40,712 bases of DNA, taken from an uncultured Butyrivibrio sp. (lineage in GTDB: Bacteria; Bacillota; Clostridia; Lachnospirales; Lachnospiraceae). This document shows positions 25,002 through 33,350 of the stretch, one piece after another; positions within the stretch are counted from its first letter, which is position 1; each line of letters starts with the position of its first letter. Location of the stretch: contig CAMNEA010000022.1 of assembly GCA_946536145.1 (NCBI GenBank), positions 1 to 40,712 on the forward strand, read 5' to 3'. The position numbers and the translations under genes were made by a program. Under the pieces are notes generated by a model. The model did no database searches and had not been told where the DNA came from. It worked only from the letters and a program-made list of their open reading frames with translations.

Positions 25002-25017
25002 TTTAGACCCTTTATCA

Positions 25018-26811
25018 CTAATATTTTACAGCCGGGAGCATGTACTTGTTCTGGTAGAATTCAACGGACTTCTCGAACTCTGCACCCTTGTCTGCCTTGA
25101 GGTGCTCGATATAGCCGTGGGCATCATAGGAGTCCTCATCAACCTCTATGATACCTACAGCGATATTGCTGCAGTGGTCGGCGATTCGCTCAAAGTCCGT
25201 GCCGATGTCAGAAAGGTCAAATCCCTGCTCTATTGTACATTTACCTTTTCTAAGCCTCCTTACATGGCGGCGCTTAACCTCCATGTGGATATCGTCAATG
25301 GCCTCCTCAAGTGGTTCAATCATCTTGGCCAGTGTCACATCCTGAGTCTCAAGCGACTTTATCGAAAGATTTACGATCTCCTGCACAGCCTGTGCAAAAA
25401 TGTCCATCTCAGACTTGGCCTTTGCCGAGAACTCTCTCTTGCCCTCACTCATGCCCCTGGCTTTCTGCATGATATTAAGAGCATGGTCACTTATTCTCTC
25501 GTAGTCGGTTATACAGTGCAAAAGGACTGACAGTGTGTGGCTGTCCTTGACACCGAGGTGATGCGCATTGATCTGCATGAGGTATGTTCCGAGCTGGTCC
25601 TCATAGTTGTCAACCTTTCTCTCAAGGTAGTCTACATCGGCCGCAAACTCGTCATTGTATTCGGTAAGAAGACTGATGGCTTTATCCAGCGCTTCTTTTG
25701 ACATATTAGCCATTGCAATAGCCGCAGTCCTTGCCTGTTCAAGAGCAAAGGACGGGTTTGAAAGGAATCTCGGATCCAGTATGCGGATGCCTTCCTGCTC
25801 CTCCTGCTCCTTCTTTTCCTTCTCGTCGATTGGGATTGTCTTGAGCGCAAGACTGACAAGCAGTCCTGAGAACGGGAGCATGAGAGGTGTGGCAACCAGA
25901 TTGATAAGCGTGTGGATACTCGCTATTCCAACCATTCCTATATCCTTTTCCATAAAAGAAAAATGTACGATCGCATTTATGGTATAGAAGAGGATCATAA
26001 AAGTTACTGCCTTGATAACGTTGAAGTACAAATGCATAAGAGCGGTTCTCTTACCGTTCTTGTTAGCTCCAAAGGATGAGAGGATAGCGGTTATACATGT
26101 ACCAACCTCAGCACCTACGACTACCGGGATAGCAACGTTGTACCTGACACCGACTGTAAGTGAAAGAGCCTGCAGTACACCGATGGTTCCGGCTGAGCTC
26201 TGTATTGTCATTGTAAAGAGTATACCTACCAAAAATCCGATCAGAGGATTACTGAAAGTTGTAAGGACTGCCTTGAAGCTCTCCACATCCTTAAGAGGTG
26301 AAACCGCATCCGACATAGTGCTCATACCAAACATGAGCACCGAGAAGCCAAGGAGTATAGTTCCTATGTTTTTCTTTTTGTCATTCTTGGAAAACATGTA
26401 GAGGCCAATGCCTATAAGCGCCAGAAATGGCGTAAACGACTTTGGCTTAAGCAGATTTATAAAGAAATTGCTGCTGCTGATCGCATTAAGTGAAAGAAGC
26501 CACGCTGTGAATGTTGTACCGAGATTGGCTCCGAGTATTACATTGACGGCCTGCTTGAGCGTCATAATGCCTGAATTAACAAGACCTACCACCATAACAG
26601 TAGATGCCGATGAAGACTGGACGAGTGCTGTTACACCCACCCCGAATAAATAGGCTATGATGGGTTTGCCCGTCACTTTGGCAAGGACACTCTCAAGCTT
26701 GCCTCCTGCTGCCTTGGTAAGACCTCCGCTCATGACATTCATTCCATATAGGAACATTGCGAGACCGCCTACAAGTCCTGCTATCAGACTGAATATTTCT
26801 ATAGAATTCAT
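25018..26811 (-). CDS. Na+/phosphate symporter with PhoU-like C-terminus
   Basis: The ATG at 26811 sits behind GGAGG and gives 597 residues. The first 330 or so contain the repeated Na/Pi cotransporter (NptA/PNaS) helices, with the QSSSAST and QSSAGTIG motifs that mark the two symmetrical halves. From about 355 to 560 a helical PhoU-like domain follows, often found in bacterial members. It imports or balances phosphate. Located upstream of the NUDIX gene on the same strand, it may share transcription with it. Confidence 0.93.
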   Translation of the reverse strand: MNSIEIFSLIAGLVGGLAMFLYGMNVMSGGLTKAAGGKLESVLAKVTGKPIIAYLFGVGVTALVQSSSASTVMVVGLVNSGIMTLKQAVNVILGANLGTTFTAWLLSLNAISSSNFFINLLKPKSFTPFLALIGIGLYMFSKNDKKKNIGTILLGFSVLMFGMSTMSDAVSPLKDVESFKAVLTTFSNPLIGFLVGILFTMTIQSSAGTIGVLQALSLTVGVRYNVAIPVVVGAEVGTCITAILSSFGANKNGKRTALMHLYFNVIKAVTFMILFYTINAIVHFSFMEKDIGMVGIASIHTLINLVATPLMLPFSGLLVSLALKTIPIDEKEKKEQEEQEGIRILDPRFLSNPSFALEQARTAAIAMANMSKEALDKAISLLTEYNDEFAADVDYLERKVDNYEDQLGTYLMQINAHHLGVKDSHTLSVLLHCITDYERISDHALNIMQKARGMSEGKREFSAKAKSEMDIFAQAVQEIVNLSIKSLETQDVTLAKMIEPLEEAIDDIHMEVKRRHVRRLRKGKCTIEQGFDLSDIGTDFERIADHCSNIAVGIIEVDEDSYDAHGYIEHLKADKGAEFEKSVEFYQNKYMLPAVKY

Positions 26812-26922
26812 TTTCCCTCCGATATTCTCTAAAGATATGTAAATAAGCGTCATCCTGCTGAAAACACTTATCTATACTATATCTTACAGGAAAATTGTGA
26901 AAATTGCCATAAAAATTTGCGT

Positions 26923-27930
26923 TCAGTCAATTTTTATCATGCGGACATACTTACCGCGCCTGTCTTTACTCGGGGATGCCTTCTGTCCCTCTTTATAACA
27001 GCTTCCGTAGATGTTCTCATCCACGTCAACCTCTTCGACTCTTACAAATCCCAGTTTTTCGCACAGATGGATCGATACGGTATTCTCCGCCTTAACAAGT
27101 GTCTGGACCTTATCGAACCTGAGAACATTTTTTCCGTAGTCAAGAATCGCCCCGCATGCCTCCAGGGCATATCCCTGTCTCTGGTAGTCCTTTCCTATCA
27201 GGAACCCCAGCTCTACCTCGTCAAAACCATTCCTCACAGAAAAACCGGCCCTGCCAATGATCTTACCATCGCTCTTTCTTACAAGCGTCCATATTCCAAA
27301 TCCCATAAGACCGTATACTTTTTTGATATAGTCCCTCTGGTATCTCTTCTCATCTTCGGGATCATCAAAGAGGCCTTCCATATATCTCGTCATCTCAGGG
27401 TCTTTGTAGATCCGGTAAAACTCATCCACATCCTCAATTGTGGATTCCCTCACAATAAGCCTGTCAGTCCTTAATATCTCCCACGGTTCCCCGGAATATC
27501 GCTGATATACCTTTACAAAAGAGTCTATATCGACCTCTTCTATCTCGCTGAATATATATTTTGCCGACAAAAACTCCTCTTCCTGATTGAGAGCGTGCCT
27601 TATGCCGAGGACGTAACAACCCTCACGGCTTAGCATCTCGCACACCCTTCCGCTGTCTGTAGCAAAGAGTATCTGACTGCTGTCCCTGTTGCCTGCCCCT
27701 TCATTCGCGGCAAAAGAAACACTCTTTGCATCAAATGCGATAAGCTCCGACGCATAGCCGCACTCTTCAACATATCTTTTAGTCTCGTATACAGCCTTAT
27801 TCACATCAGCGTTATTTAAAGACCTGTCATTAATTAGAAAGATTATCTTTTTAAGCATTCCGGTTCCTTCTACAAAAGAGTTGTAAGGGTTAAAGATGAT
27901 ATCCCGGATCCTTTTTAAAAGGCTCTCCAA
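26923..27930 (-). CDS. GNAT acetyltransferase with extra N-terminal domain
   Basis: Of 335 residues, the last 180 or so form a GNAT N-acetyltransferase of the RimJ/RimL group. It shows ILRTDRLIVRE, FGIWTLVRKSDGKIIGRAGF and the acetyl-CoA loop in IGKDYQRQGYALEA. The first 145 residues are a separate domain, perhaps HAD-like, with LFATDSGRVCEMLSREG and SAKYIFSEIEEVD. The acceptor is unknown. Confidence 0.8.
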   Translation of the reverse strand: MESLLKRIRDIIFNPYNSFVEGTGMLKKIIFLINDRSLNNADVNKAVYETKRYVEECGYASELIAFDAKSVSFAANEGAGNRDSSQILFATDSGRVCEMLSREGCYVLGIRHALNQEEEFLSAKYIFSEIEEVDIDSFVKVYQRYSGEPWEILRTDRLIVRESTIEDVDEFYRIYKDPEMTRYMEGLFDDPEDEKRYQRDYIKKVYGLMGFGIWTLVRKSDGKIIGRAGFSVRNGFDEVELGFLIGKDYQRQGYALEACGAILDYGKNVLRFDKVQTLVKAENTVSIHLCEKLGFVRVEEVDVDENIYGSCYKEGQKASPSKDRRGKYVRMIKID

Positions 27931-27986
27931 AAATCCCTCAAAATATCATATACAAAAGTTTATCACCATGATTTATTTGCTTCAAT

Positions 27987-28031
27987 AAAAAGAAAAACAC
28001 CGGCCGCAAGTCCTTGCTGCGCCTGGTGTTT
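27987..28031 (-). terminator. Terminator closing the uvrC-to-HPr gene group
   Basis: AAACACC (27995-28001) and GGTGTTT (28025-28031) form the base of a longer stem with one mismatch. On the minus strand it is followed by a T-rich tail (A-rich at 27987-27997 on the plus strand). It lies between the HPr-like gene and the GNAT gene. Confidence 0.7.
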
Positions 28032-28110
28032 GCTGCATTTGTATATTCACTTTGAGCCCGTTTACAATTTGTTTACAAATAGTTAAAAGAATGGTTACTT
28101 CAAATCATCT

Positions 28111-28264
28111 TTTAGACATATAGACTTGTTAATATAATATTGTCAGATGAGTTAAGACAATACCAAACAAAAAACTTTTTCATAATATGCCAGGTAAGGA
28201 AGCTTACCTGGCATCCTCCCTTTTTTAGAGCTTTTAGAGTCGCATTAACATGTGACTCTTTTTT
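28111..28264 (+). ncRNA. Candidate plus-strand small RNA of about 120 bases
   Basis: A perfect TATAAT (28133-28138) with a weak TTTAGA 16 bases upstream would start a transcript near 28145. A perfect 12-bp stem with a 4-base loop (28187-28214) follows, then an exposed CCTCCC tract, then a textbook terminator: AGAGTCGCAT-TAAC-ATGTGACTCT (28236-28259) with TTTTTT. No plus-strand protein gene exists nearby, so the terminator needs another explanation. A free CCTCCC could bind ribosome sites of target mRNAs, as in some Gram-positive small RNAs. It is also antisense to the 3' region of the HPr-like gene. Confidence 0.5.
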
Positions 28265-28523
28265 ATTGTGCCTGTCCCTGGAGGAATTTCTCCATATCGG
28301 CAACTGCTGATTCTTCATCACTTCCGTCTGCAATTACAGTCACAGCTTCTCCCGATGTGAGATTCAAAGTCATCATTCCCATGATGCTCTTGGCATTAAC
28401 CTTCTTGGACTGTGCCTCAATATGAACTGTGCTCTCGTACTTGCTTGCAAGCTGAACAAGCTCAGCAACAGGTCTTGCTTCCAGTCCTCTTGGCAGTTTG
28501 ATTTCGATAGATCTTGTTACCAT
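28263..28523 (-). CDS. Crh-like HPr paralogue lacking the catalytic histidine
   Basis: The ATG at 28523 has GGAGG upstream and gives 86 residues. It has the HPr fold and normal length, but the active-site segment GIHARP reads GLEARP, with Glu at position 15. It therefore cannot take phosphate from enzyme I. Ser46 is present in KSIMGMMTL, the HprK target. Bacillus Crh has the same logic (Gln15, Ser46) and the same place after the whiA homologue. The likely role is regulatory, as a CcpA partner or similar. It is not a direct Crh orthologue for certain. Confidence 0.85.
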   Translation of the reverse strand: MVTRSIEIKLPRGLEARPVAELVQLASKYESTVHIEAQSKKVNAKSIMGMMTLNLTSGEAVTVIADGSDEESAVADMEKFLQGQAQ

Positions 28524-28579
28524 AATATCCTCCTGTAAAAACAATTTCGCCCGAATAATCAAGTATACTCAGGCTCTTA

Positions 28580-29524
28580 CTATCCACGCAGTTTATCCGC
28601 GAGCTCACTCAGCTTTCGCAGTCTGTGATTGACACCCGACTTTCCAACGGGCGGATCGAGTATCTTACCAAGCTCCACAAGCGTAAGATCAGGGTGTTCA
28701 AGCCGCACCTGTGCCATCTCGCGAAGATTCTCCTGGAGTCTTTCAAAGCCGTAGTTGTCACGAATATATGTTATATCGCCAATCTGTTTGGTCGCCGCAT
28801 TAACTGTCTTGGTAATATTGGCAACCTCACAATTAACCTTCCTGTTGATAGAGTTTCTCATCTCCCTGACAATACGAAGGTTCTCAAGATTCATGAGGCT
28901 TACGGGAGCTTCCATGATATTGAGCATGTCAACAATCCCTGCGCCCTCTTTGATATAGAGAACGTAATACCTTTTTCTCCGGATTATCTTTGACTCAATG
29001 TCAAAACCTCTGGTCAGATCCATAAGCTGAAGTGCCTGCCCCTCATGGTCACACACGAATTCCATATGATAGCCCTTGTTTGGATCGCTTATTGACCCTG
29101 TGCACAGAAAAAAATCCCGAAGAAAAGCTCTCTTGCAACATGAATTTCGAAGTACCATGGGATTGATACCACTGTCAAATCCCCTTACGCTCTTATCATC
29201 GCCAAGGAGCCTGAGTGCGCCAAGAACAGATTCTATCTGCCTGTCATCATTTAAGACCGGCCTGTAAATGCGACTTCCAAGCCGCAGATCATCTTCATCC
29301 TTCAGAATGCTAGTAACTATATTAAATGCTTTTTTTAATAATGTAAAGAACTTTCTAAGAGCCAGAGCGTTGTCAGAGCGCAGATACAGTGTCTTTGAGC
29401 CGTTCTCATCAGTGCTCACGCATCCGGTGCTTATTACTATCGCAGACAGCTCCGCGAGCTGACAGTGCCTTGACTGACCAATATGTTTAGAAAGTTCCTC
29501 TTTTACTTCCGATGAAAAAGACAT
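28580..29524 (-). CDS. whiA: WhiA DNA-binding protein
   Basis: This 314-residue protein begins MSFSSEVKEELSKH, as WhiA proteins do. An N-terminal LAGLIDADG-homing-endonuclease-like fold without nuclease activity and a C-terminal HTH (about 225-310, with LTLVELGKILDPPVGKSGV) make up the family. WhiA influences cell division and sporulation-type genes in actinobacteria and Firmicutes. It starts 3 bases after rapZ, so the two are translationally close. The yvcK gene that usually separates them is missing. Confidence 0.95.
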   Translation of the reverse strand: MSFSSEVKEELSKHIGQSRHCQLAELSAIVISTGCVSTDENGSKTLYLRSDNALALRKFFTLLKKAFNIVTSILKDEDDLRLGSRIYRPVLNDDRQIESVLGALRLLGDDKSVRGFDSGINPMVLRNSCCKRAFLRDFFLCTGSISDPNKGYHMEFVCDHEGQALQLMDLTRGFDIESKIIRRKRYYVLYIKEGAGIVDMLNIMEAPVSLMNLENLRIVREMRNSINRKVNCEVANITKTVNAATKQIGDITYIRDNYGFERLQENLREMAQVRLEHPDLTLVELGKILDPPVGKSGVNHRLRKLSELADKLRG

Positions 29525-29527
29525 ATC

Positions 29528-30397
29528 TCACCTTGCGTTTTTAATGTCTTTATGAGCCAGCTTAAGTCCATAGTTTCCGCCGGAGTTTTTAAGCCTCTCA
29601 TAGATCTCGTTGGCAATCGTGACGCTTCTGTGCTGACCGCCTGTGCATCCGATCGCGACCACGAGCTGATACTTGCCTTCCTGAACGTAACCGGGTATAA
29701 GGAAATTGAGCATATCCTCAAGTTTGTCGACAAATTCCGCGCACGCCGGAAAACTCTTTACATAATCCTGCACCTCTTTGTCATTGCCGGTTTTACGCTT
29801 TAAATCTTCTATATAATATGGGTTTGGAAGGAACCGCACATCAAATACCAGATCTGCATCTGACGGTATCCCGTATTTAAATCCAAAGGACACAATGCTG
29901 ACCATGAGGGAGTTATATCCCTCATTTTTCACGAAGATCCTGTCAAGCTCCTCCTTGAGTTCTCTCGTAAGGAGCGAGGACGTATCAATTATGTAGTCAG
30001 CCTTGGACTTGATCTCTTTAAGGACTTCCCGCTCCCTGGCTATTCCGGTCTCAAGCATATCGCCGGGTTCATTCATGGGATGTATCCGCCTTGATTCCTT
30101 GTACCTCTTTATCAGTACCTGGTCGCTGGTATCCATGAAAAGAACTTCAACAGGGATCCCTTTTTCCTTGAGTGAATCAATTATCCCGACCACAGTCTCA
30201 AAGCTCTGCCCAGCTCTTGAGTCAATTCCAAGCACCACCTTATTGATCTCGCTGTCAGGCATGGTTATCAGTTCGGTAAACTTACCGATAAGAGAAACCG
30301 GCAGATTATCAACGCAGTAATAACCGGCATCTTCCAGCATATGAATTGCCGTTGCCTTGCCGCCTCCGCTCATGCCGGTGACTATTACAAATCTCAT
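29528..30397 (-). CDS. rapZ: RapZ/YvcJ family nucleotide-binding protein
   Basis: This 289-residue P-loop protein has MLEDAGYYCVDNLP and a C-terminal CTGGQHRSV motif, both hallmarks of the family. In Enterobacteria RapZ guides RNase E to small RNAs. In Bacillus YvcJ affects competence and cell envelope. The Walker A reads GMSGGGKAT, where the residue after Lys is usually Ser or Thr. Nucleotide binding may be altered, or the next Thr may serve. It is closely spaced between murB and whiA. Confidence 0.93.
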   Translation of the reverse strand: MRFVIVTGMSGGGKATAIHMLEDAGYYCVDNLPVSLIGKFTELITMPDSEINKVVLGIDSRAGQSFETVVGIIDSLKEKGIPVEVLFMDTSDQVLIKRYKESRRIHPMNEPGDMLETGIAREREVLKEIKSKADYIIDTSSLLTRELKEELDRIFVKNEGYNSLMVSIVSFGFKYGIPSDADLVFDVRFLPNPYYIEDLKRKTGNDKEVQDYVKSFPACAEFVDKLEDMLNFLIPGYVQEGKYQLVVAIGCTGGQHRSVTIANEIYERLKNSGGNYGLKLAHKDIKNAR

Positions 30398-31309
30398 TTA
30401 AAACTCTCCTATCATGATAACTTCCGGCTCCAAAACAACTCCGAAGTTATCATTTACTCTTGTCTGTACCTTCTGTATAAGCTCGTATATATCTGACGAG
30501 GTTGCGCCGCCCTTATTCACAACAAAGCCGCAGTGTTTCTCTGACACCTGTGCCCCGCCGACCGAAAATCCCTTCAGCCCTGAATCCTCAATGAGCTTAC
30601 CGGCAAAATATCCCTCCGGTCTTTTAAATGTTGATCCGGCACTCGGATACTCTAAGGGCTGTTTCTCTTTTCGCTTTTTGGCAAGCTCCGTCATCTTTTC
30701 CGAAATTAACGAAACATCTCCCTTTTCCAGAGAAAGAAGTGCTGACAGAACAATATAGTTCCTGCCCTTTATTGCGCTCGTCCTGTAGCCAAACTCCATG
30801 GCGTCATTATCAAGGACTATCTCCTCTCCGTCAGGTCCGATCACCTCCACCTGTCTTGTGATCATCTTCATCTCGCCGCCATAGGCTCCGGCATTCATTA
30901 TCATCGCGCCGCCTATGGTTCCGGGAATGCCCGCAGCAAACTCAAATCCTGTGAGCGAATTGTCTCTGGCAAAAGAGGCGATTGCGCTGTTGAGGGCTCC
31001 CGCCTGCGCATAAACGGTTTTCTCTTTTCTCAGCTCAACTTTCCTGAGCATTTCAAGTGATATGACCACTCCGTCATACCCCTTGTCCGACACCAGAATA
31101 TTGCTTCCGTTTCCTATAATAAAGTACTGTTCACCTGCCTTATCAAGGAAACTCTTTATCTTCATAAGCTGCAAGGTGTCAGATACTCTCATAAACAAGC
31201 TTGCAGGCCCACCAGTCCTGAAAGTGGTGTGCCTGCTCATAGGTTCATCTACTCTTATATTCTCATCCGTGACGATCTGTCTCAGATAATCTAAAGATTC
31301 ACTGTTCAA
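30398..31309 (-). CDS. murB: UDP-N-acetylenolpyruvoylglucosamine reductase
   Basis: This FAD enzyme makes UDP-N-acetylmuramate for peptidoglycan. GNGSNILVSDKGYDG and AGIPGTIGGAMIMNAGAYGGE (key part GIPGTIGGA) bind FAD. SAGSTFKRP holds the catalytic Ser, and the C-terminal LEPEVIMIG holds the Glu of type II MurB. The preferred start is TTG at 31309 (303 residues), because GGAAGGA lies about six bases before it. The ATG seven codons earlier lacks a ribosome site and overlaps the end of glk. Confidence 0.95.
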   Translation of the reverse strand: MNSESLDYLRQIVTDENIRVDEPMSRHTTFRTGGPASLFMRVSDTLQLMKIKSFLDKAGEQYFIIGNGSNILVSDKGYDGVVISLEMLRKVELRKEKTVYAQAGALNSAIASFARDNSLTGFEFAAGIPGTIGGAMIMNAGAYGGEMKMITRQVEVIGPDGEEIVLDNDAMEFGYRTSAIKGRNYIVLSALLSLEKGDVSLISEKMTELAKKRKEKQPLEYPSAGSTFKRPEGYFAGKLIEDSGLKGFSVGGAQVSEKHCGFVVNKGGATSSDIYELIQKVQTRVNDNFGVVLEPEVIMIGEF

Positions 31310-31326
31310 GCTTTTTCCTTCCCTCA

Positions 31327-32262
31327 TCAATACAGAAGCATCTTGGCAGCGCCGTAAACGCCTGCATCATTTCCAAGCTTGGCAAGAGCAAACTTGGCAT
31401 CAGCGCATCCCGGGAATACATACTTCTTAAAGCTCGGCATAAGAAGATCAAAGAGCATTTCTCCGGCCTTTGATACACCGCCTCCAAGAACGATTATCTC
31501 AGGATTGATGACTGAAGCAACTGCTGCGATTCCCTTGCCGAGATAGTATCCATACTGATTGGCTGCCTCTACTGCCAGCTTGTCACCGGCCTTTGCCGCA
31601 TCAAAAATGTCCCTGCATTCAAAGTCCTTGCCGCGAAGAACACTGTCCTCAGTGCTTGCTGCCAAAACTCTTTTTGCGATCCTGACTGCTCCCGTTGCGC
31701 TTCCGTACATCTCAAAGCACCCGTGCTTGCCGCAGCCGCAGGTCTCGGGCTCATCATCCACAAGATGAACGTGTCCGATCTCTCCGCCTGATCCCTTTGC
31801 TCCGGTGAGGATCTTGCCCTCAATGATTATTCCGCCGCCAACTCCTGTTCCAAGAGTTACAAGGAGCATATTGGGATATCCCTGTCCGCCGCCTTTCCAC
31901 GCTTCGCCCAGAGCAGCTACATTGGCGTCATTGCCTGCCTTGACAGGAAGTTTGAGAGCAGAGTGAAGCTCATTGACAACATTTACCTTCTCCCAGCCAA
32001 GATTAACTGCCTGATAGCACAGTCCATCTATATTAACAGCTCCCGGAACGCCTATTCCGGCACCCACTACCTGGGTATCCTCAATATTCTTCTCTTTCAT
32101 CTTTTCTCTGATCGATGCTGCGATATCCGGAATGATATTCGAGCCGTGGTCCTCGGTCCTTGTTGGAATCTCCCAGAAGTCAACCTTCTCACCGGTCTCA
32201 GTCAGAAGACCGATCTTAACTGTTGTTCCACCTACATCTGCACCAAAAACGTATCTTGCCAT
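31327..32262 (-). CDS. glk: ROK-family glucokinase
   Basis: This 311-residue cytoplasmic sugar kinase shows the ATP loop FGADVGGTTVKIGL, the sugar-binding GNDANVAALGE and GGEIGHVHL, and the ROK zinc motif CGCGKHGCFE. It phosphorylates glucose that enters without PTS or is released from oligosaccharides. Its place between hprK and murB ties glycolytic supply to the carbon-control genes. Its end meets murB directly. Confidence 0.93.
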   Translation of the reverse strand: MARYVFGADVGGTTVKIGLLTETGEKVDFWEIPTRTEDHGSNIIPDIAASIREKMKEKNIEDTQVVGAGIGVPGAVNIDGLCYQAVNLGWEKVNVVNELHSALKLPVKAGNDANVAALGEAWKGGGQGYPNMLLVTLGTGVGGGIIIEGKILTGAKGSGGEIGHVHLVDDEPETCGCGKHGCFEMYGSATGAVRIAKRVLAASTEDSVLRGKDFECRDIFDAAKAGDKLAVEAANQYGYYLGKGIAAVASVINPEIIVLGGGVSKAGEMLFDLLMPSFKKYVFPGCADAKFALAKLGNDAGVYGAAKMLLY

Positions 32263-32307
32263 TTCATATCTCCTTTTTATTTTTGATATGGTATATCAAT
32301 CACATTA

Positions 32308-33258
32308 TCACTCATCGTCATCGTCGTCCTCATTCCTTCTTCTCGCGAGGGAATTCTGGACTCTGTTGTAAAGCTCCTGAGCTGCATTGTAGCCCATTGC
32401 CTTCTGTCTGTGGTTTACTGCTGCCGACTCGCAGATTACTGCAAGGTTTCGTCCCGGGCGGATCGGTATCCTGTGGCAGACAACCTTATTGCCGAGGTAC
32501 TCTGTATATTCCTCCTCAAGTCCGAGCCTGTCATACTCCTTATCCTTATCCCAGTCCTCAAGCTTGATGACAAGATCAATATTCTGTGTCTCCCTTACGC
32601 TTGATACACCGTAAAGAGTCTTGACGTCGATGATGCCAACGCCCCTCATCTCAATGAAGTGCTTGGTTATATCCGGCGCAGAACCGATCAGCGTCTCCTC
32701 GCTGACACGCCTTATCTCCACAACGTCGTCAGATACAAGACGATGACCTCTCTTAATCAGCTCTATCGCAGTCTCCGATTTACCTATACCGCTCTCACCC
32801 GTTATGAGAACACCGACACCGTAGACATCTACGAGTACGCCGTGAATAGAGATACATGGCGCCAGTTTGACATTGAGCCATCTGATTATCTCTGCCATAA
32901 AAGCCGAAGTAGACTTCTTGGTTATAAGAACAGGAACTCTCTCCTCAACGGCAATCTGTATAAAAAGAGGATCCGGTACCAGTTCTCTGCAAAAAACAAC
33001 TCCGGGGATGTCAAAAGAGAGGAACTCCCTGTACATCTGCTCCTTCTTGTTCTTGGGAAAAGCTTCCATATATGTATACTCTACAAAGCCAATTACCTGA
33101 AGCCTTGTAGCCTCAAAATGCTCGAAGTATCCCGCAAGCTGAAGAGCCGGTCTGTTGATATCGGGCTGGCTTATCCTGATCTTCTTGATATCGATCTCAG
33201 GAGTGAGATTCTCCAGCTTCATTCTCTCAATGATTGTCTTTAAACTCACACTGGACAT
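32308..33258 (-). CDS. hprK: HPr kinase/phosphorylase
   Basis: The ATG at 33258 has GGAGG eight bases upstream and gives 316 residues. The N-terminal domain covers about 1-125. The catalytic domain has SIHGVLVDVYG (catalytic His), Walker A GESGIGKS and RLVSDDVVEI. The enzyme adds or removes phosphate on Ser46 of HPr and Crh according to the energy state. An acidic tail (EDDDDDE) ends the protein. Of the two HPr-like proteins in the window, only the one at 28263 has Ser46. Confidence 0.95.
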   Translation of the reverse strand: MSSVSLKTIIERMKLENLTPEIDIKKIRISQPDINRPALQLAGYFEHFEATRLQVIGFVEYTYMEAFPKNKKEQMYREFLSFDIPGVVFCRELVPDPLFIQIAVEERVPVLITKKSTSAFMAEIIRWLNVKLAPCISIHGVLVDVYGVGVLITGESGIGKSETAIELIKRGHRLVSDDVVEIRRVSEETLIGSAPDITKHFIEMRGVGIIDVKTLYGVSSVRETQNIDLVIKLEDWDKDKEYDRLGLEEEYTEYLGNKVVCHRIPIRPGRNLAVICESAAVNHRQKAMGYNAAQELYNRVQNSLARRRNEDDDDDE

Positions 33259-33350
33259 CAGTGATTCCTCCATTGCTGTTAGTTTCTGCTCATTCATGCT
33301 ACATGATAGCATAGTCTAAGCTTATATTCTATAGCATACTTAATTTTTGA

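Noticed and set aside
28112-28333. Minus-strand 73-codon frame overlapping the HPr-like gene
   Set aside because: It reads the HPr gene in another frame and then hairpin sequence. It has no good ribosome site.
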